A stretch of DNA of 64,000 nucleotides from JAJRVM01 sp963700515 (GTDB lineage Bacteria > Planctomycetota > Planctomycetia > Pirellulales > Pirellulaceae): assembly GCA_963700515.1 (NCBI GenBank), contig CAVOXY010000021.1:496001-560000 (forward strand), given 5' to 3'. The position numbers and the translations under genes are program-made. The notes beneath the pieces were generated by a model. The model did no database searches. It saw only the letters and a program-made list of their open reading frames with translations, and was not told the DNA's origin. Each line of letters opens with the position of its first letter. Position 1 is the stretch's first letter. This document shows, piece after piece, positions 1-9,774 of this stretch.

Positions 1-215
1 GCGACCACGTGCGACAATTCAAGGCCTTTGCCCAAATGTACGGCCTCACGTGCGAGCACATTTAAGGCTGACAGTGGAAAGTTCTCAGGGGACGAGCATC
101 GTGGACGTTGATTTCGCCCGCTTGGCGCTCTAGGTTGAAGGAGTTTGCGGCGTACCTGATCGCGTAAGCATCATTGATTATTCAATCTCATGCAGACGGC
201 ATGGTCCGGCCCGCG
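1..215. other. intergenic, no gene seen
   Basis: I see no convincing reading frame or RNA gene here. It lies downstream of the truncated flotillin-like gene, and the missing coiled-coil half of that protein is not recoverable from it in any frame. Confidence 0.5.
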
Positions 216-810
216 TCAATCTCGCTTTATGCTCACGAGTTCCAGTCCCAGCACTTGTAGTCCTGAGCTGATCTTGGATTCCAGCTCTCTGTAGAAGGCC
301 TCTTGGTCGACGCCTTTCTCCGTGTCGCTTGCGCTATCAATTACCTGGCCTAACGCACGACCAATGATCTCTTCTGCTCGGCAGCCGATTTCCATGGTGG
401 TCAGACCGAGCAGTCGGACGGCAGCGGTCCGTGCTAACTCGGGCGCAGTACTGATCGCTACAGTAAACTTCCGAGGTAGTGCCAATCCAGGACGCTTGGC
501 TCCCGATTCAGCGGACAGAGACAGTTCCACGTCCATCGGTTCGAGACTCAGGTAGGCATAGTCCTGCAGCAGCGGAAAGACAAATTGCGCCCCCGTGGAT
601 GACCGTCGAGGTTTGGCCGCTGCCGGTTCGACCCCAGATCACCAGCAACCGGTTCGGAGGGCACCGTTTGTAATGCTTTAGTAGAAGCAGCAGAATAGTC
701 ATGCCAGGAAGTGCGATCATCAAACAGATGAGCGCGATGACGAGATGGACCGGTGAGAGGCCACTGTCATTGGCAGCCAGTAATCCGCAAGAGTTGAGCT
801 GTTCGTGCAT
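216..810 (-). pseudogene. truncated flotillin/SPFH-like membrane protein, frameshifted
   Basis: Two overlapping frames join into one protein of about 197 residues. The N-terminus has a hydrophobic segment (LVIALICLMIALPGMTILLL) followed by KHYKRCPPNRLLVIWG, the usual start of a flotillin SPFH domain. After a one-base shift near 583 it continues with FVFPLLQDYAYLSLEPMDV and an SPFH body ending in GLELVSIKRD. The ATG at 810 is chosen because a GAGGG-type ribosome site precedes it. Full flotillins run to roughly 500 residues with a long Ala/Glu-rich coiled coil; none follows the stop, so this is a 3'-truncated copy or a stand-alone SPFH protein. Flotillins scaffold membrane microdomains. Family assignment is strong; whether the gene is functional is doubtful. 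Confidence 0.6.
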
Positions 811-858
811 CTCCCTCGCCCCTCCATGAATACCATTGGCCAAGCGAACCGGCAACAT

Positions 859-1259
859 CGATCGCGATTATCACTCATCTGCATCAGGCAAACAAGTTGC
901 CACGGATAGTGGATGCGCCTCACGATATCGCGGATTGACTTTCCGCTGCGGTTGCCTGTCGCCATCGGTCTGCCAGGGACGATTCTCGTTTGCAGGCCCC
1001 AGATAAATCGGCGAAGATAGATTGACTCAGCTAATGTGCGCCTGTGCGGCGGCCAGGCTAATCTGAAGTGAATTTTCGCAATGGCGGTCCACCGTCTGCA
1101 GCCGACATGCCGTGCACTGTGTAAGAAGACGTGGCTGGTGAGACTCAGCCGGTTGCTGGCCCGCGCTGTTGCATTGACAAGGGAATGGAGGCACGCGATG
1201 CAAATGGACATTCAACGAAATACCCCGCTCTTGACACTCGAATAGTTGGTGAATGCCTC
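859..1259. other. intergenic region between divergent genes, no gene seen
   Basis: About 400 bases separate the flotillin-like gene (minus) from the sialidase-like gene (plus). The reading frames here lack family resemblance and have coding-unlike composition. It presumably holds both promoters, but I cannot point to a clear one. Confidence 0.45.
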
Positions 1260-2474
1260 ATGAACAGAATACCCGTGACATACCTCCACGTTGCGATGGC
1301 CTCCTTGATGTTGTCGCTCTCGCTAATCCAGGCGGCGGTGCTTGCGCAGGAGAGCCAACCGCGCATCCAGGTTCACGAAACGATCGTGTTCGACGGGAAC
1401 AAGGGTTGGCAACACAATGGCATAACGTACCGTCTGGCCTGCGGCGCGTGCATTGCGGAAATGCCCAATGGCGATCTGCTCTGCTGGTGGCTTTCGGGCA
1501 GCGACAGCGAACCGGCAACTGACAACAACGTCCTCGCCTCCCGGTCCACCGACAAAGGTAAGAACTGGAGCGAACCATATATTCTCGTGGCAGCCGGCAG
1601 GGATGCCAGTGCACTGACGGCCATGCACACCACGCCAGAGGGCAGAGTTATTGCGTTTAGCGCGCAGTGGCCTTCCGAGCTTCATTACACGGTGTGGCAT
1701 TACTTTCGGATGGAATCGACCGACAATGGGCAGACGTGGAGCCGACCGGAGCCGTTTCATATCCGCGCGGCAGATGACATCATGCTTGGCCGGCCGATTC
1801 GTCTGCAAAATGGCGAATACCTTTGCCCCACGTCTTTCTTTGAAAAACGTCACTCGCCATTGACCGCGTCCATCGCCGAATTGGCCCAGGCTGGAAGTGA
1901 AGCGGAGGCTCAATCGCTTCCTCCTGACTCGGCCGGGACGACGCCGGACAAATTTGCCACTCACCTGCATGGGTGCTCGGCGTTGACTACCTCGGACCCC
2001 AGCTTGCACAATTTCGTGGAGCACGCAGGTATCCGTAACCGCCCGCTTGGGCTGCTCGAAAGCACTGCCATTCAACTTAGGGATGGCCGCGTGGTCATGC
2101 TCATGCGCGCGGAGTACGGCGGTTTTCTGTGGCGCGCGGAGAGTGTCGACGATGGACGCACGTGGAGCGACGCTTGGCAAACGGATATTCCCAACCCGAC
2201 ATCCCTGGCTGCTCTGATACGACTCCCCGATGGGCGTATCGCGCTGATCCACAACGCGGTTGGCGGTGTGGTTGGTAAACGAGACAATCGCGATCCGCTC
2301 TCCATTTGGCTGAGCGATGATGAGATGCATAGTTGGTATATCAAGGAGGACGTGATTACCGGCGGCCAGTTGGCCTATCCCTGCCCGCTGATCGTTGCAG
2401 GCCGACTGGTTTTCGCCTACGACCGTAACCGCCGAGAAGCCCGTTTTGTGGAAGTGACGCTGCCGGGAAGGTGA
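1260..2474 (+). CDS. secreted sialidase-like BNR-repeat (Asp-box) glycosidase
   Basis: This encodes 404 residues when started at the ATG at 1260, which begins a signal peptide (hydrophobic residues about 9-29, ending AAVLAQ). The longer upstream frame lacks such a start. Three Asp boxes (S-x-D-x-G-x-x-W) are visible: STDKGKNW near residue 96, STDNGQTW near 153 and SVDDGRTW near 295. These mark a six-bladed sialidase propeller. Such planctomycete proteins are annotated as exo-alpha-sialidase or sialidase family protein and are thought to act on exported or captured polysaccharides. Substrate cannot be read from sequence. It stands alone, with no tight operon partner. Family is confident, true sialidase activity is not. 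Confidence 0.85.
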   Translation: MNRIPVTYLHVAMASLMLSLSLIQAAVLAQESQPRIQVHETIVFDGNKGWQHNGITYRLACGACIAEMPNGDLLCWWLSGSDSEPATDNNVLASRSTDKGKNWSEPYILVAAGRDASALTAMHTTPEGRVIAFSAQWPSELHYTVWHYFRMESTDNGQTWSRPEPFHIRAADDIMLGRPIRLQNGEYLCPTSFFEKRHSPLTASIAELAQAGSEAEAQSLPPDSAGTTPDKFATHLHGCSALTTSDPSLHNFVEHAGIRNRPLGLLESTAIQLRDGRVVMLMRAEYGGFLWRAESVDDGRTWSDAWQTDIPNPTSLAALIRLPDGRIALIHNAVGGVVGKRDNRDPLSIWLSDDEMHSWYIKEDVITGGQLAYPCPLIVAGRLVFAYDRNRREARFVEVTLPGR

Positions 2475-2772
2475 CACTCAGCGAAAGCAACCCACGTCCC
2501 GAGGTTGGTTTGCGTATTCGACAGGGTCTGCTTGCAGGGCAAAGTGGCCTCGGATGTCAGCGCGTGCGCGGTTTGCGATGGCGGTAGCACAACCGCTTAT
2601 CCACTCTGCGCACTCCACCGGGAAAAACGTACCACTCCTAGGCGTCGAAAAAGTCCGTTCTTAGACGCTGTTTTGCCGGCGCAGTCGCGATCGTTTTTGT
2701 TCCCTCCGTCGGCTTCGCGCCGGCGGCGGATCGACTGGTCAGATAGGATGATGCGATCTGCCTTGCAGGCTT

Positions 2773-2793
2773 CCGCCGGGTTGACCCCGGCGG
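2773..2793. repeat. GC-rich palindrome, copy 1
   Basis: The arms CCGCCGGG and CCCCGGCGG flank the loop TTGA. A second element of the same design lies at 2991-3012 with loop ATGAA. Both could fold in RNA or act as dispersed palindromic units. Confidence 0.5.
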
Positions 2794-2990
2794 GGCCACA
2801 ACTGGCAGCTACCTTGACACCATGACACACTGTCGGTCGCGTCCTCAGCGTACCATCACATCGGCTCGTCCTCGCGACCCAGTCAAGCCGCGGCCTGTTT
2901 CGGCCTCGGCGAGCCGCCGTTTTGCCTCAGAGCGGTTGGCTCGGCCGACAAACTTCGTGTTTCACTTGCAGTAGCTGGCTAGTCCTCAGT

Positions 2991-3012
2991 CCGCCGGGAT
3001 GAACCCGGCGGG
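2991..3012. repeat. GC-rich palindrome, copy 2
   Basis: The arms CCGCCGGG and CCCGGCGG flank a short ATGAA loop. The shared arm sequence with the element about 200 bases upstream indicates a repeated unit rather than chance. Confidence 0.5.
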
Positions 3013-3468
3013 GCTGCAGAACCGTGCGGAACAGAAGTGGAATAATTCCTCCGGGCACACAAGGGCAAATTTTTATCGCGCCATACCACTCCCCATTGAC
3101 TCGGTTCCAACGCGATTCGTTGGAGGGACGAGAAGAGTGGGTGACAAAAAGATGCGTCGGCACAGGAGATCTCTTTGTCCTTATCTGCCCCGCGCTCATC
3201 CAGTTGGAACTGGATTGCTTCCACCGTCCCTGTCCCGAAGGTCTTGCCGCCGTCCCTGGACCATGAGTTCCCGTACTCGCCGCTCCTCGCTGCAGGAGCC
3301 AAGAACGGTCGCCTGAGAGCCACCGGGAATGCCTCAGGGGCTTGAGCCGTCCACACTCAAAGGCGTATCGGAGCGTGTGGAGCCGCCACGGATGGTGCGA
3401 TAGATCCACCTGAAGGAGTGGTTTCTCGACGCAAAGTGGCCTTCCAGCCGAAAATTTCATGATTTCAT

Positions 3469-3500
3469 ATTGACATGTCGATACATAGCGATATATCAAT
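3469..3500 (+). promoter_or_regulatory. 32-bp operator-like palindrome overlapping a sigma-70-like promoter
   Basis: The 32 bases starting ATTGACATGTCG and ending GATATATCAAT match their own reverse complement at 26 positions. TTGACA (3470-3475) and TATATC (3492-3497) sit inside it with a 16-base spacer, so a bound dimer would block RNA polymerase. AT-rich palindromes of this size and position are typical for ArsR/SmtB-family repressors, including sulfide-responsive ones that control rhodanese genes. The DUF4395-rhodanese gene starts about 100 bases downstream. The palindrome is seen directly; the regulator class is inference, and no arsR gene lies in the window. Confidence 0.55.
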
Positions 3501-3598
3501 AGTGCACTACATGGCGGCAGCGCGGGTCGGGCATCGATCGTGCTCGCACCCCGTTCTGCCAGCTCAGTCGACCCATCAACGCTCAGGAGTAGCCCATT

Positions 3599-4379
3599 AT
3601 GTCGGACAGCAGCACAATGTCGTTTCAGCAGCGGAGTCTGGTGCAGCAGGGATATACCGACTATTCGCCACAAGAGCTGACGGAGATGGAGTGGGGATTG
3701 CGGTTCACCCCCTTCGTATGCGCGCTGATCGCCCTCTATGGACTGGTCACCCAGCAGCCTGGGGTGTTGTTTAGCGTGGCGGCACTGGGAATGTGGGCCT
3801 TCTTTTTTCCCGCGACGCACCCGATGGACATGCTCTACAACTACGTTGTTCGTCCCGCTTTTGCTGCCGCCAAGATTCCACCGAATCCCATGCAACGCCG
3901 GTTGGCGTGCTTGTCGGCGGCGATGATGAACATCCTGGCCGGCAGTCTGTTTCTGTTAAAGTTGCCGACTGCGGCATATCTCGTGGGGGGCTGTCTGCTG
4001 GTCCTGCAAGCAATCGTTATCGCCACCCATTTCTGTGCCCTGTCTTGGATGTATGAAGGAGTTACCCGTATGCTCGGCACTTGGAACCGGCCACTGGAAC
4101 CGCAAGTGGCTCAGCAGTTACTTACAGCAGGGGGCGACCGTTATCGATGTGCGGAGTCCGCAGGAATATGCGGGCCAGCATCTGGCTTGTGCCATCAACA
4201 TGCCTCTGGAAAATCTCTCCGACTCTCTGCATCAACTCCCTGCCGGCACGTTGCTGTTGCACTGCAAGAGCGGCATGCGCAGCAACATGGCGCTGCAGCT
4301 GTTGCGCAAGAACGGCTTCATCGAAGCTTACAATCTGGGTGGCTTTGATCGAGCGAAAAGCATCGTTGAAGCGGCCTGA
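3599..4379 (+). CDS. DUF4395 membrane protein fused to a rhodanese domain (one frameshift)
   Basis: After removing one G from the five-G run at about 4133-4137 this reads as 259 residues. Residues 1-155 form a DUF4395-type membrane region with about four hydrophobic segments. A rhodanese domain follows: TVIDVRSPQEYAG, then HCKSGMRS carrying the active-site Cys in the canonical C-x-x-G-x-R-S loop. Without the correction the first frame runs to 4348 as nonsense and the second frame holds the rhodanese. An internal ATG at 4070 with GAAGGAG eight bases upstream could also start a separate rhodanese in the first frame. Rhodaneses move sulfane sulfur, and the DUF4395 part would place it at the inner face of the membrane. 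The upstream palindrome suggests repressor control. Confidence 0.75.
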
Positions 4380-4396
4380 CTGGAACCGATCTCCGC

Positions 4397-5620
4397 TTAG
4401 TCTTGTCCGGGAACCATCACTTCGCTGCTGGAAAGCACTTTACGCTCATCGGTCACATCGACATACCAGACGGTGGCATCTGGCGGAGGGGCCTCGCCCA
4501 CAAGCACGTCCTCTTTGATCTCCAGCGGTTTGGTCGTCCAGGGCCGAGTGGGGTTTTCGACATGCGGCCCGGTGGTGAAGTGCAGACGCGCCGATACGAG
4601 CTGGGTCTGGCTCGTGACTTTTGCCGACACCGTACCCTGGTCGATGGTGGGCCGCGCGATCTTCGGCATGGGCGTGCCACCACTGAGGTACTGATCGATG
4701 AAGACAAAGAACTCGGGAAATTCAAAGATGTGCCCGTGATTCATCCGAAGCTGGATGCTGTAGTTCGTTTCCCCCGTGACCAGCCGGCAGGTTTTGGCAT
4801 AGCTGTCCATGGGGTAGGCAAAATCGTTGGTGCCGTTGAGAAAGACGACGGGCATGGTGGCTGAGCCGATGTAGCGTGACGGGTCCCACAACGCGACCCA
4901 CTGGGTGACTTGCTCCGGCGTCATCTGGTCGAACTGCGGCTTGACCCAGGCGCTGTTCTGCTGCAGGAATCCACATCCATAAACCGGCATGGCGACTTTG
5001 AAACGTTGGTCCAAACCGGCCACGATGCACGTCAGATAACCACCCCAGCTGATCCCGGTCACGGCCGTTCGATCCTGGTCGACTTCCGGGAAACTCAGCA
5101 ACAGCGAGTGGGCCAGCAGGACATCGGCGACCGCATGGTAAGACCATTGATCTTTCAGGGGACCGTCGATGGCGCGGAACTTGGTTTGATCACTCTGATC
5201 CGGTCCGCCATCGCGCAGGCGTTTGCCATCTTCGCCGCAGCCGGCCAGATCCATGGCGATCGCGGCATAACCGCGGCGCGCCCAGATTTCGGCCCACTGG
5301 GCGAACGCCTGCCCTCCCCCGCCGTGCACCAGCACGACCCCGGGGAACGTCTTACCGTTACCATCGGTCTCCAGGCCGACCGTCACGGGCGACGCGTAGT
5401 ATGCGAACACCTGGGTCGGCTTGCCCTGATACGGTTCACCATGGTACAGCAGTGAACGCACCAGGCCCTCTTCACGTACCCACTGCATCGCTGGCGGTGT
5501 GCTCAACGCCTTGATGTTCCAGGGTGTCGTGTCAGGAAGTGGAGCCGGGTCTCTGGCAGCAGCCTGCCAATTCCCGCAGAACACGATCGCCAACGAAACA
5601 AACAAACGTTGCAGACGCAC
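4397..5620 (-). CDS. secreted alpha/beta hydrolase (dienelactone hydrolase/acetyl esterase type)
   Basis: This encodes 407 residues with an N-terminal signal peptide (RLFVSLAIVFCGNWQAAA). The oxyanion-hole motif HGGGG lies at residues 98-102 and the nucleophile elbow GISWGG puts the catalytic Ser at 190. NGTNDFAYP places an Asp near 265, and NHGH supplies the His near 294-296. A C-terminal beta-rich extension of about 90 residues follows the hydrolase fold. The start is a GTG at 5620, and a frameshifted longer N-terminus is possible. Related proteins act on acetylated or feruloylated plant or algal polysaccharides; the exact ester is unknown. It is convergent with the rhodanese gene. Confidence 0.82.
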   Translation of the reverse strand: MRLQRLFVSLAIVFCGNWQAAARDPAPLPDTTPWNIKALSTPPAMQWVREEGLVRSLLYHGEPYQGKPTQVFAYYASPVTVGLETDGNGKTFPGVVLVHGGGGQAFAQWAEIWARRGYAAIAMDLAGCGEDGKRLRDGGPDQSDQTKFRAIDGPLKDQWSYHAVADVLLAHSLLLSFPEVDQDRTAVTGISWGGYLTCIVAGLDQRFKVAMPVYGCGFLQQNSAWVKPQFDQMTPEQVTQWVALWDPSRYIGSATMPVVFLNGTNDFAYPMDSYAKTCRLVTGETNYSIQLRMNHGHIFEFPEFFVFIDQYLSGGTPMPKIARPTIDQGTVSAKVTSQTQLVSARLHFTTGPHVENPTRPWTTKPLEIKEDVLVGEAPPPDATVWYVDVTDERKVLSSSEVMVPGQD

Positions 5621-5963
5621 GAGTATGCATGTGATTCATGAGAGCTTCTCGATCTGAGGAACGGCGGGACACAGCCAACGCAAAACGTTCACCAGCCAAT
5701 CTCTTGTCTGCTCCCGTCCGCTCGAATTGCATTCGGGCCACAATTCTTTAGGACAAAAAAATCAGATGACAAAACAAATAGTCTGGGCAGCATAATTTCT
5801 ATCTGTCTCCACGTCTGCTACCATGAAGACCCGACTGGAGAGCATGGAGCCCTTACTGGAGAGCTGATATTCGAGTCCAGCGAGGAACGGCACAAGCGCG
5901 ATCCTGTTCTGCGGCCACGGGTTCCGGCACACGATGGAACAACTGGTGGGATGTGTGGCGGGA
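5621..5963. other. intergenic, no gene seen
   Basis: About 340 bases separate two minus-strand genes. No domain-bearing frame or RNA gene is recognisable; the promoter of the esterase gene is probably here. Confidence 0.45.
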
Positions 5964-7337
5964 TCACACTTGATCTTCGATGATCCACGGTTTGCGGTAA
6001 CTGCGGCGGAATAACTCCATCGCTGGGGGATTGTCCACGATGTGCTGCGACTCGGCATCGATGGCCAGTTTCTGGCCCCCCAGCCGATAGCTGATATTGG
6101 CGTAATGGATCAGCAGGCAGCTCAGGTGTCCTTGTTCGACGTCGGCGGACGGAAGTTGGCGGCTGCGAATCGCCTGCACGAAGTTCTCCTTGTGTTCCGG
6201 ATCAGGGAACCGGCCGTACATCTGATCCTTGACCACCGGCTCACGATCCTTGGGCCGCACGAACACCTGCCAACCGCCGCCATGCCGGCCGACGACCATC
6301 AAACCCTCCGTACCGAAGATCTCGATGCGGGTTGAATTCTGCATCCAATAGGGGAACAGATCGTTGTCGCGAATCACGGGATCGGTTTTCAGCATATAGT
6401 CGCCGAACAGCGTCAGTTCAAAACTGACCAGCAGGCGGTCGTAATCGTACAGCGCGATTTGGGTATCGGGTGTTTCGGCTACCAGTGTCTCGGGATCGGT
6501 GGCATACCGCCCGCCGGTCGAGTAGACCGATTTGGGAAGGCCGACGCCCAGCAGCCAGCGTGCCAGGTCGATCTGGTGGCTGGCGTCGTTGGCGATATCC
6601 CCGCCGCTGTAACGCCACATGTGATGCCAGCACTGATGCATGCCGGTGTTATACGGATGTTCCGGCGCCGGTCCGTTCCAGATATCCCAGTTCAGACCGG
6701 CCGGGGGATCGCTGTCAGGAACTTTGAGCGACATGCCCCAGGGTGTTTTTTGATTGTAGATCCGGCAGAGGTGAATGGTACCAAGTTTGCCTTCCTCGAG
6801 ATATTTCTTGGCTGCGATATTGTATGGGGCGCTGCGGTTCTGAAAACCGCACTGCACGATGCGCTCGTATCTGCGCGCCGCCTTGAGCATCTGTTGCCCT
6901 TCCCAGCAATCGTGTGTGGGAGGTTTCTCGACATAGACATCCTTGCCGGCCTGACAGGCCCAGACGGTCGACAGGGCATGCCAGTGATCGGGAGTGGCCG
7001 AGACAATGGCATCGAGCGACTTGTCATCCAACACTTTGCGGAAGTCGTCCACGATCTTGGGTGGTTTTCCCTGTAACCGCTCGATCAAACTGGCTTTCTC
7101 TTGAGCGCGCGGCGTGTCCGGATCGCAGGCATAGGCATACTGACAATCGTCGCGTTTCAGAAATCCTTCCATCAGCCCTCCGCTGCGTCCACCGCAACCG
7201 ACGGCAGCCAGCACGATCTTGTCGTTGGCTGGGGTCGCACGAGCTGACCGAGCGTCGCCCAAGATCATGAAAGTGGCTGTGCCGAGCCCGAGGTCGCGCG
7301 AACGCTGGAGGAACTGACGGCGATTGAACCTGGTCAT
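5964..7337 (-). CDS. Tat-exported Gfo/Idh/MocA family oxidoreductase
   Basis: This encodes 457 residues from the ATG at 7337, chosen over an upstream start because GGGAGGGAG lies eight bases before it. The N-terminus has a Tat signal (NRRQFLQRSRDLGLGTATF) that resembles the twin-arginine motif loosely. A Rossmann fold follows (VLAAVGCGGRSGGL), then VSATPDHWHAL and the family motif VEKPPTHD with the conserved Lys. The C-terminal half holds DASHQIDLARW. Family members oxidise or epimerise sugars with NAD(P); exported planctomycete forms are abundant and mostly uncharacterised. The neighbouring broken sugar transporter on the same strand fits a sugar-processing locus. Confidence 0.88.
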   Translation of the reverse strand: MTRFNRRQFLQRSRDLGLGTATFMILGDARSARATPANDKIVLAAVGCGGRSGGLMEGFLKRDDCQYAYACDPDTPRAQEKASLIERLQGKPPKIVDDFRKVLDDKSLDAIVSATPDHWHALSTVWACQAGKDVYVEKPPTHDCWEGQQMLKAARRYERIVQCGFQNRSAPYNIAAKKYLEEGKLGTIHLCRIYNQKTPWGMSLKVPDSDPPAGLNWDIWNGPAPEHPYNTGMHQCWHHMWRYSGGDIANDASHQIDLARWLLGVGLPKSVYSTGGRYATDPETLVAETPDTQIALYDYDRLLVSFELTLFGDYMLKTDPVIRDNDLFPYWMQNSTRIEIFGTEGLMVVGRHGGGWQVFVRPKDREPVVKDQMYGRFPDPEHKENFVQAIRSRQLPSADVEQGHLSCLLIHYANISYRLGGQKLAIDAESQHIVDNPPAMELFRRSYRKPWIIEDQV

Positions 7338-7693
7338 GGTGATGCTCCCTCCCAAGTCAAGTGATTGTGGGTGAGTGATTACTCAAAGTGCAAGCTAGTC
7401 TGTCGGTCCCAGCCCCCCTCACGCCGGAAAAGCCCCTTCTTTCGCCGCGTCAGTGGCATCCTGAAACCGACGTCCCTGCCAGCGGAAAACGGGGCACCCT
7501 GGCCCGGCTCTACCGGCTACCTGGAACACCCGACTTACCGTCGAAGTGATTGGGCGGGCCAGCCGCGCTGCCATTGACACTGCTATCGACCGGCGCCGGA
7601 CGCCAATCCAACGCAGTCACCGATGGGCTGCCGAGTATCTGTTCTGGGCGGGACGTCCGGGGAAATTGTACCCGATCGCGGCAACCATGTCGC
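7338..7693. other. intergenic, no gene seen
   Basis: About 350 bases separate the transporter and the oxidoreductase, both on the minus strand. The frames crossing it have no family resemblance. No repeat or clear terminator stands out. Confidence 0.45.
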
Positions 7694-9328
7694 TCAGTCG
7701 GCCAATTCTCGTTCGATCTGCTCCAGCGATTTGCCCTTGGTTTCGGGCAATCGGGTGAGCACCACCACGAATCCCATGACACAGATAAGTCCGTAGAGCC
7801 AGAACGTGCCGGAAAAATCGAGCCACTGGATCAGGTACAGGAATGTGTACGCGACGATCATGCAGGCGACCCACAGGGCGAACACCGCGACCGACATGGC
7901 CGCGCCTCGGATGCGATTGGGAAAGATCTCGGACATCAGCACCCAGGTTACGGGTGCGAGCGTCATTGCGTAGCAGGCGATGGCAGCGACGACCAGCACC
8001 AGCATGTAAGCGCCGGTGCTTTTCATGAAAAACGCTCCCCCCAGGACGGCGTAAATCAACGCCAACCCACCGAATCCCCCCAGCATCAATGCTCGCCGCC
8101 CCCATCGATCGACCGTATTGAGGGCCACCAGGGTGAAGGCCAGGTTCACGACACCTGTGATCACGATGTTGAGCATGATATCGGAAACGCCGTAACCGGC
8201 CTCGGTGAAAATATCTTGAGCGAAGTAGAAGATGACATTGATCCCGCACCATTGTTGCAGGACCGCCAAGGTCACTCCCAGAGCAATGACCTTTCTCAGT
8301 TTCGGCTCCAGCAGATCGGAAAATCGCACCCTGGCAATTTCTTCATTGGCCAGCGTGGCTTTCACGTCGAGCGACTTCCGCCTTGGCATAGGTTTCGCCT
8401 CCGACACGAGCCAGGATCGCTTCGGCTTCGGCATCACGCCCGTACTTCACCAGCCAGCGAGGGCTTTCCGGCACGAAGAACATCAGCAGAAAGAACGCCG
8501 CTGCGAACACGATCTCCGCCGCAAACATCCAGCGCCAACCGCGTTGTCCGTTCCACGTGGCCAGCAGGTAGGTGTCCATCACCTGCCGGTCCTCAGCTTC
8601 TTTCGCTTGGCTGAGCTGTTCTCTGTTTGGCCTCATCGTCAGCGCTAGACGTTGACGACAGAGAGTGACGGGAACTTGCGTTTGACTTCTGCCAGTGCCG
8701 TCGGCTCAGCCAGGTCTTTCGCTCGCTGCAGTTCTTCGGTCAGTTGGAACTTCGGTCCAAGTACTTCCTGGATCTGGCTATCGCTACTATTGAGCAGGCG
8801 GAGTTGGTCGACTTTCGGTACAGGATCGGCAATTTGCCAGTTGATGAGTTGCGCGGCGAGGATGCCGATGACGATCGTCAGTTGCTGGATGGATACGAAT
8901 TTCCCGCGCACCTTGGCCGGTGAGATTTCTGCGATATACATCGGTGACAGATTCGAGGCCAAGCCCGATTCCCAGGCCGCCGATCCAGCGGAAGTTGTTG
9001 AACCAGAGAAAGTCCCAGGCCAGCGCCGTGCCGATGGCGGAAATGGTGAACAAGCAGTCCGGCCAGAATCAACAGACGTTTACGCCCGAAACGATCGCTC
9101 AGCGTGCCGGCAAGAGCCGCTCCAAACAGGCAGCCGAACAGAGCGCTGTTCATGGCCAGGCCTTGGTAGAAGCGGTTCCCCCGAGATGCCAAAATGGGGT
9201 TCGTAGAACGGTTTGGCACCGCCAATGACGACCCAGTCGTACCCGAACAGCAATCCTCCCATCGCTGCCACCAGGCAAATCATCCAAATGAAACGCAGGT
9301 TGTACGGACTGGATTTCGTGGTGGCCAT
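7694..9328 (-). pseudogene. MFS sugar porter, broken by about five frameshifts
   Basis: Stitched across frames this is a complete sugar-porter MFS protein with all family signatures in order. They are GGLLFGYDWVVIGG in helix 1, SDRFGRKRL in the first cytoplasmic loop, PESPRWLVKYGRDAEAE after helix 6, QQWCGINVIFYFAQ in helix 7, DRWGRRAL in the later loop, and PETKGKSLEQIE at the C-terminus. The start is the ATG at 9328 behind GAGGAC. Frame changes are needed near 9185, 9050, 8960, 8645 and 8370. The protein would import a hexose or similar sugar by proton symport. The signatures are all preserved, so sequencing error is as likely as decay. Confidence 0.8.
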
Positions 9329-9774
9329 TAAATGCACGTCCTCAACGTCGTGGAAGAGTTCTTTCGCCAGCGGCTATCGGACAGTTCCCTGGCATGCCTC
9401 AGGGCTGGCCCATCGCATCAGGCAACCAGTAACGTAGCAGTTTCGCGGGGCCGAGCAAGTGGCATCTGAATTCTTGCCTGTGGCACTATTCTTGGCTGTG
9501 GCACTGGGCCGGGTGACGCATGCGTGGCAGATGCATGTTATCATGAGAGCGTGAGAGCGTTCACCTCTGTTACCGTAATCGTAATCTTACTCATAATCTT
9601 CTTCGCAGCCGGGTCCAAGTTCGCGCGGAGTTGACTGGAGTTGCCTGCGAGTGAGGCGGAGTAGTAGAGTAAGAGTAAGAGTAAGAGTAAGAGTACGAGT
9701 AAGAGTGGCCAGAATCCGAGTGCCGGCCCGGCCTGAGCATTGTGAACGGTTACGAAAACTTGAAAGGAGCATCC
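9329..9774. other. divergent intergenic region with a hexanucleotide repeat
   Basis: It lies between the transporter (minus) and the esterase (plus). No gene is seen. It contains the AGAGTA microsatellite listed separately. Confidence 0.5.
9664..9706. repeat. AGAGTA hexanucleotide microsatellite
   Basis: About seven tandem copies of a six-base unit (AGAGTA) are present with one interruption (GTACGAG). It ends about 70 bases before the start of the esterase gene, so copy-number slippage could change promoter spacing. Confidence 0.85.

Larger units (their letters stand above)
2475..3468. other. about 1 kb without a convincing gene; two GC-rich palindromes
   Basis: The open frames here have shadow-like composition and no recognisable domains. 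The stretch contains two short inverted repeats of the same design, CCGCCGGG-loop-CCCCGGCGG at 2773-2793 and CCGCCGGG-loop-CCCGGCGG at 2991-3012. It may hold decayed coding material, but nothing can be named. Confidence 0.45.

Noticed and set aside
1323..2477. Long minus-strand frame opposite the sialidase-like gene
   Set aside because: It is the shadow of the plus-strand gene; Asp boxes and a signal peptide lie on the plus strand and the minus protein has no family resemblance.
7550..8614. 354-residue plus-strand frame in the transporter region
   Set aside because: It is antisense to the sugar-porter signatures and has shadow composition rich in Gln, His and Arg.
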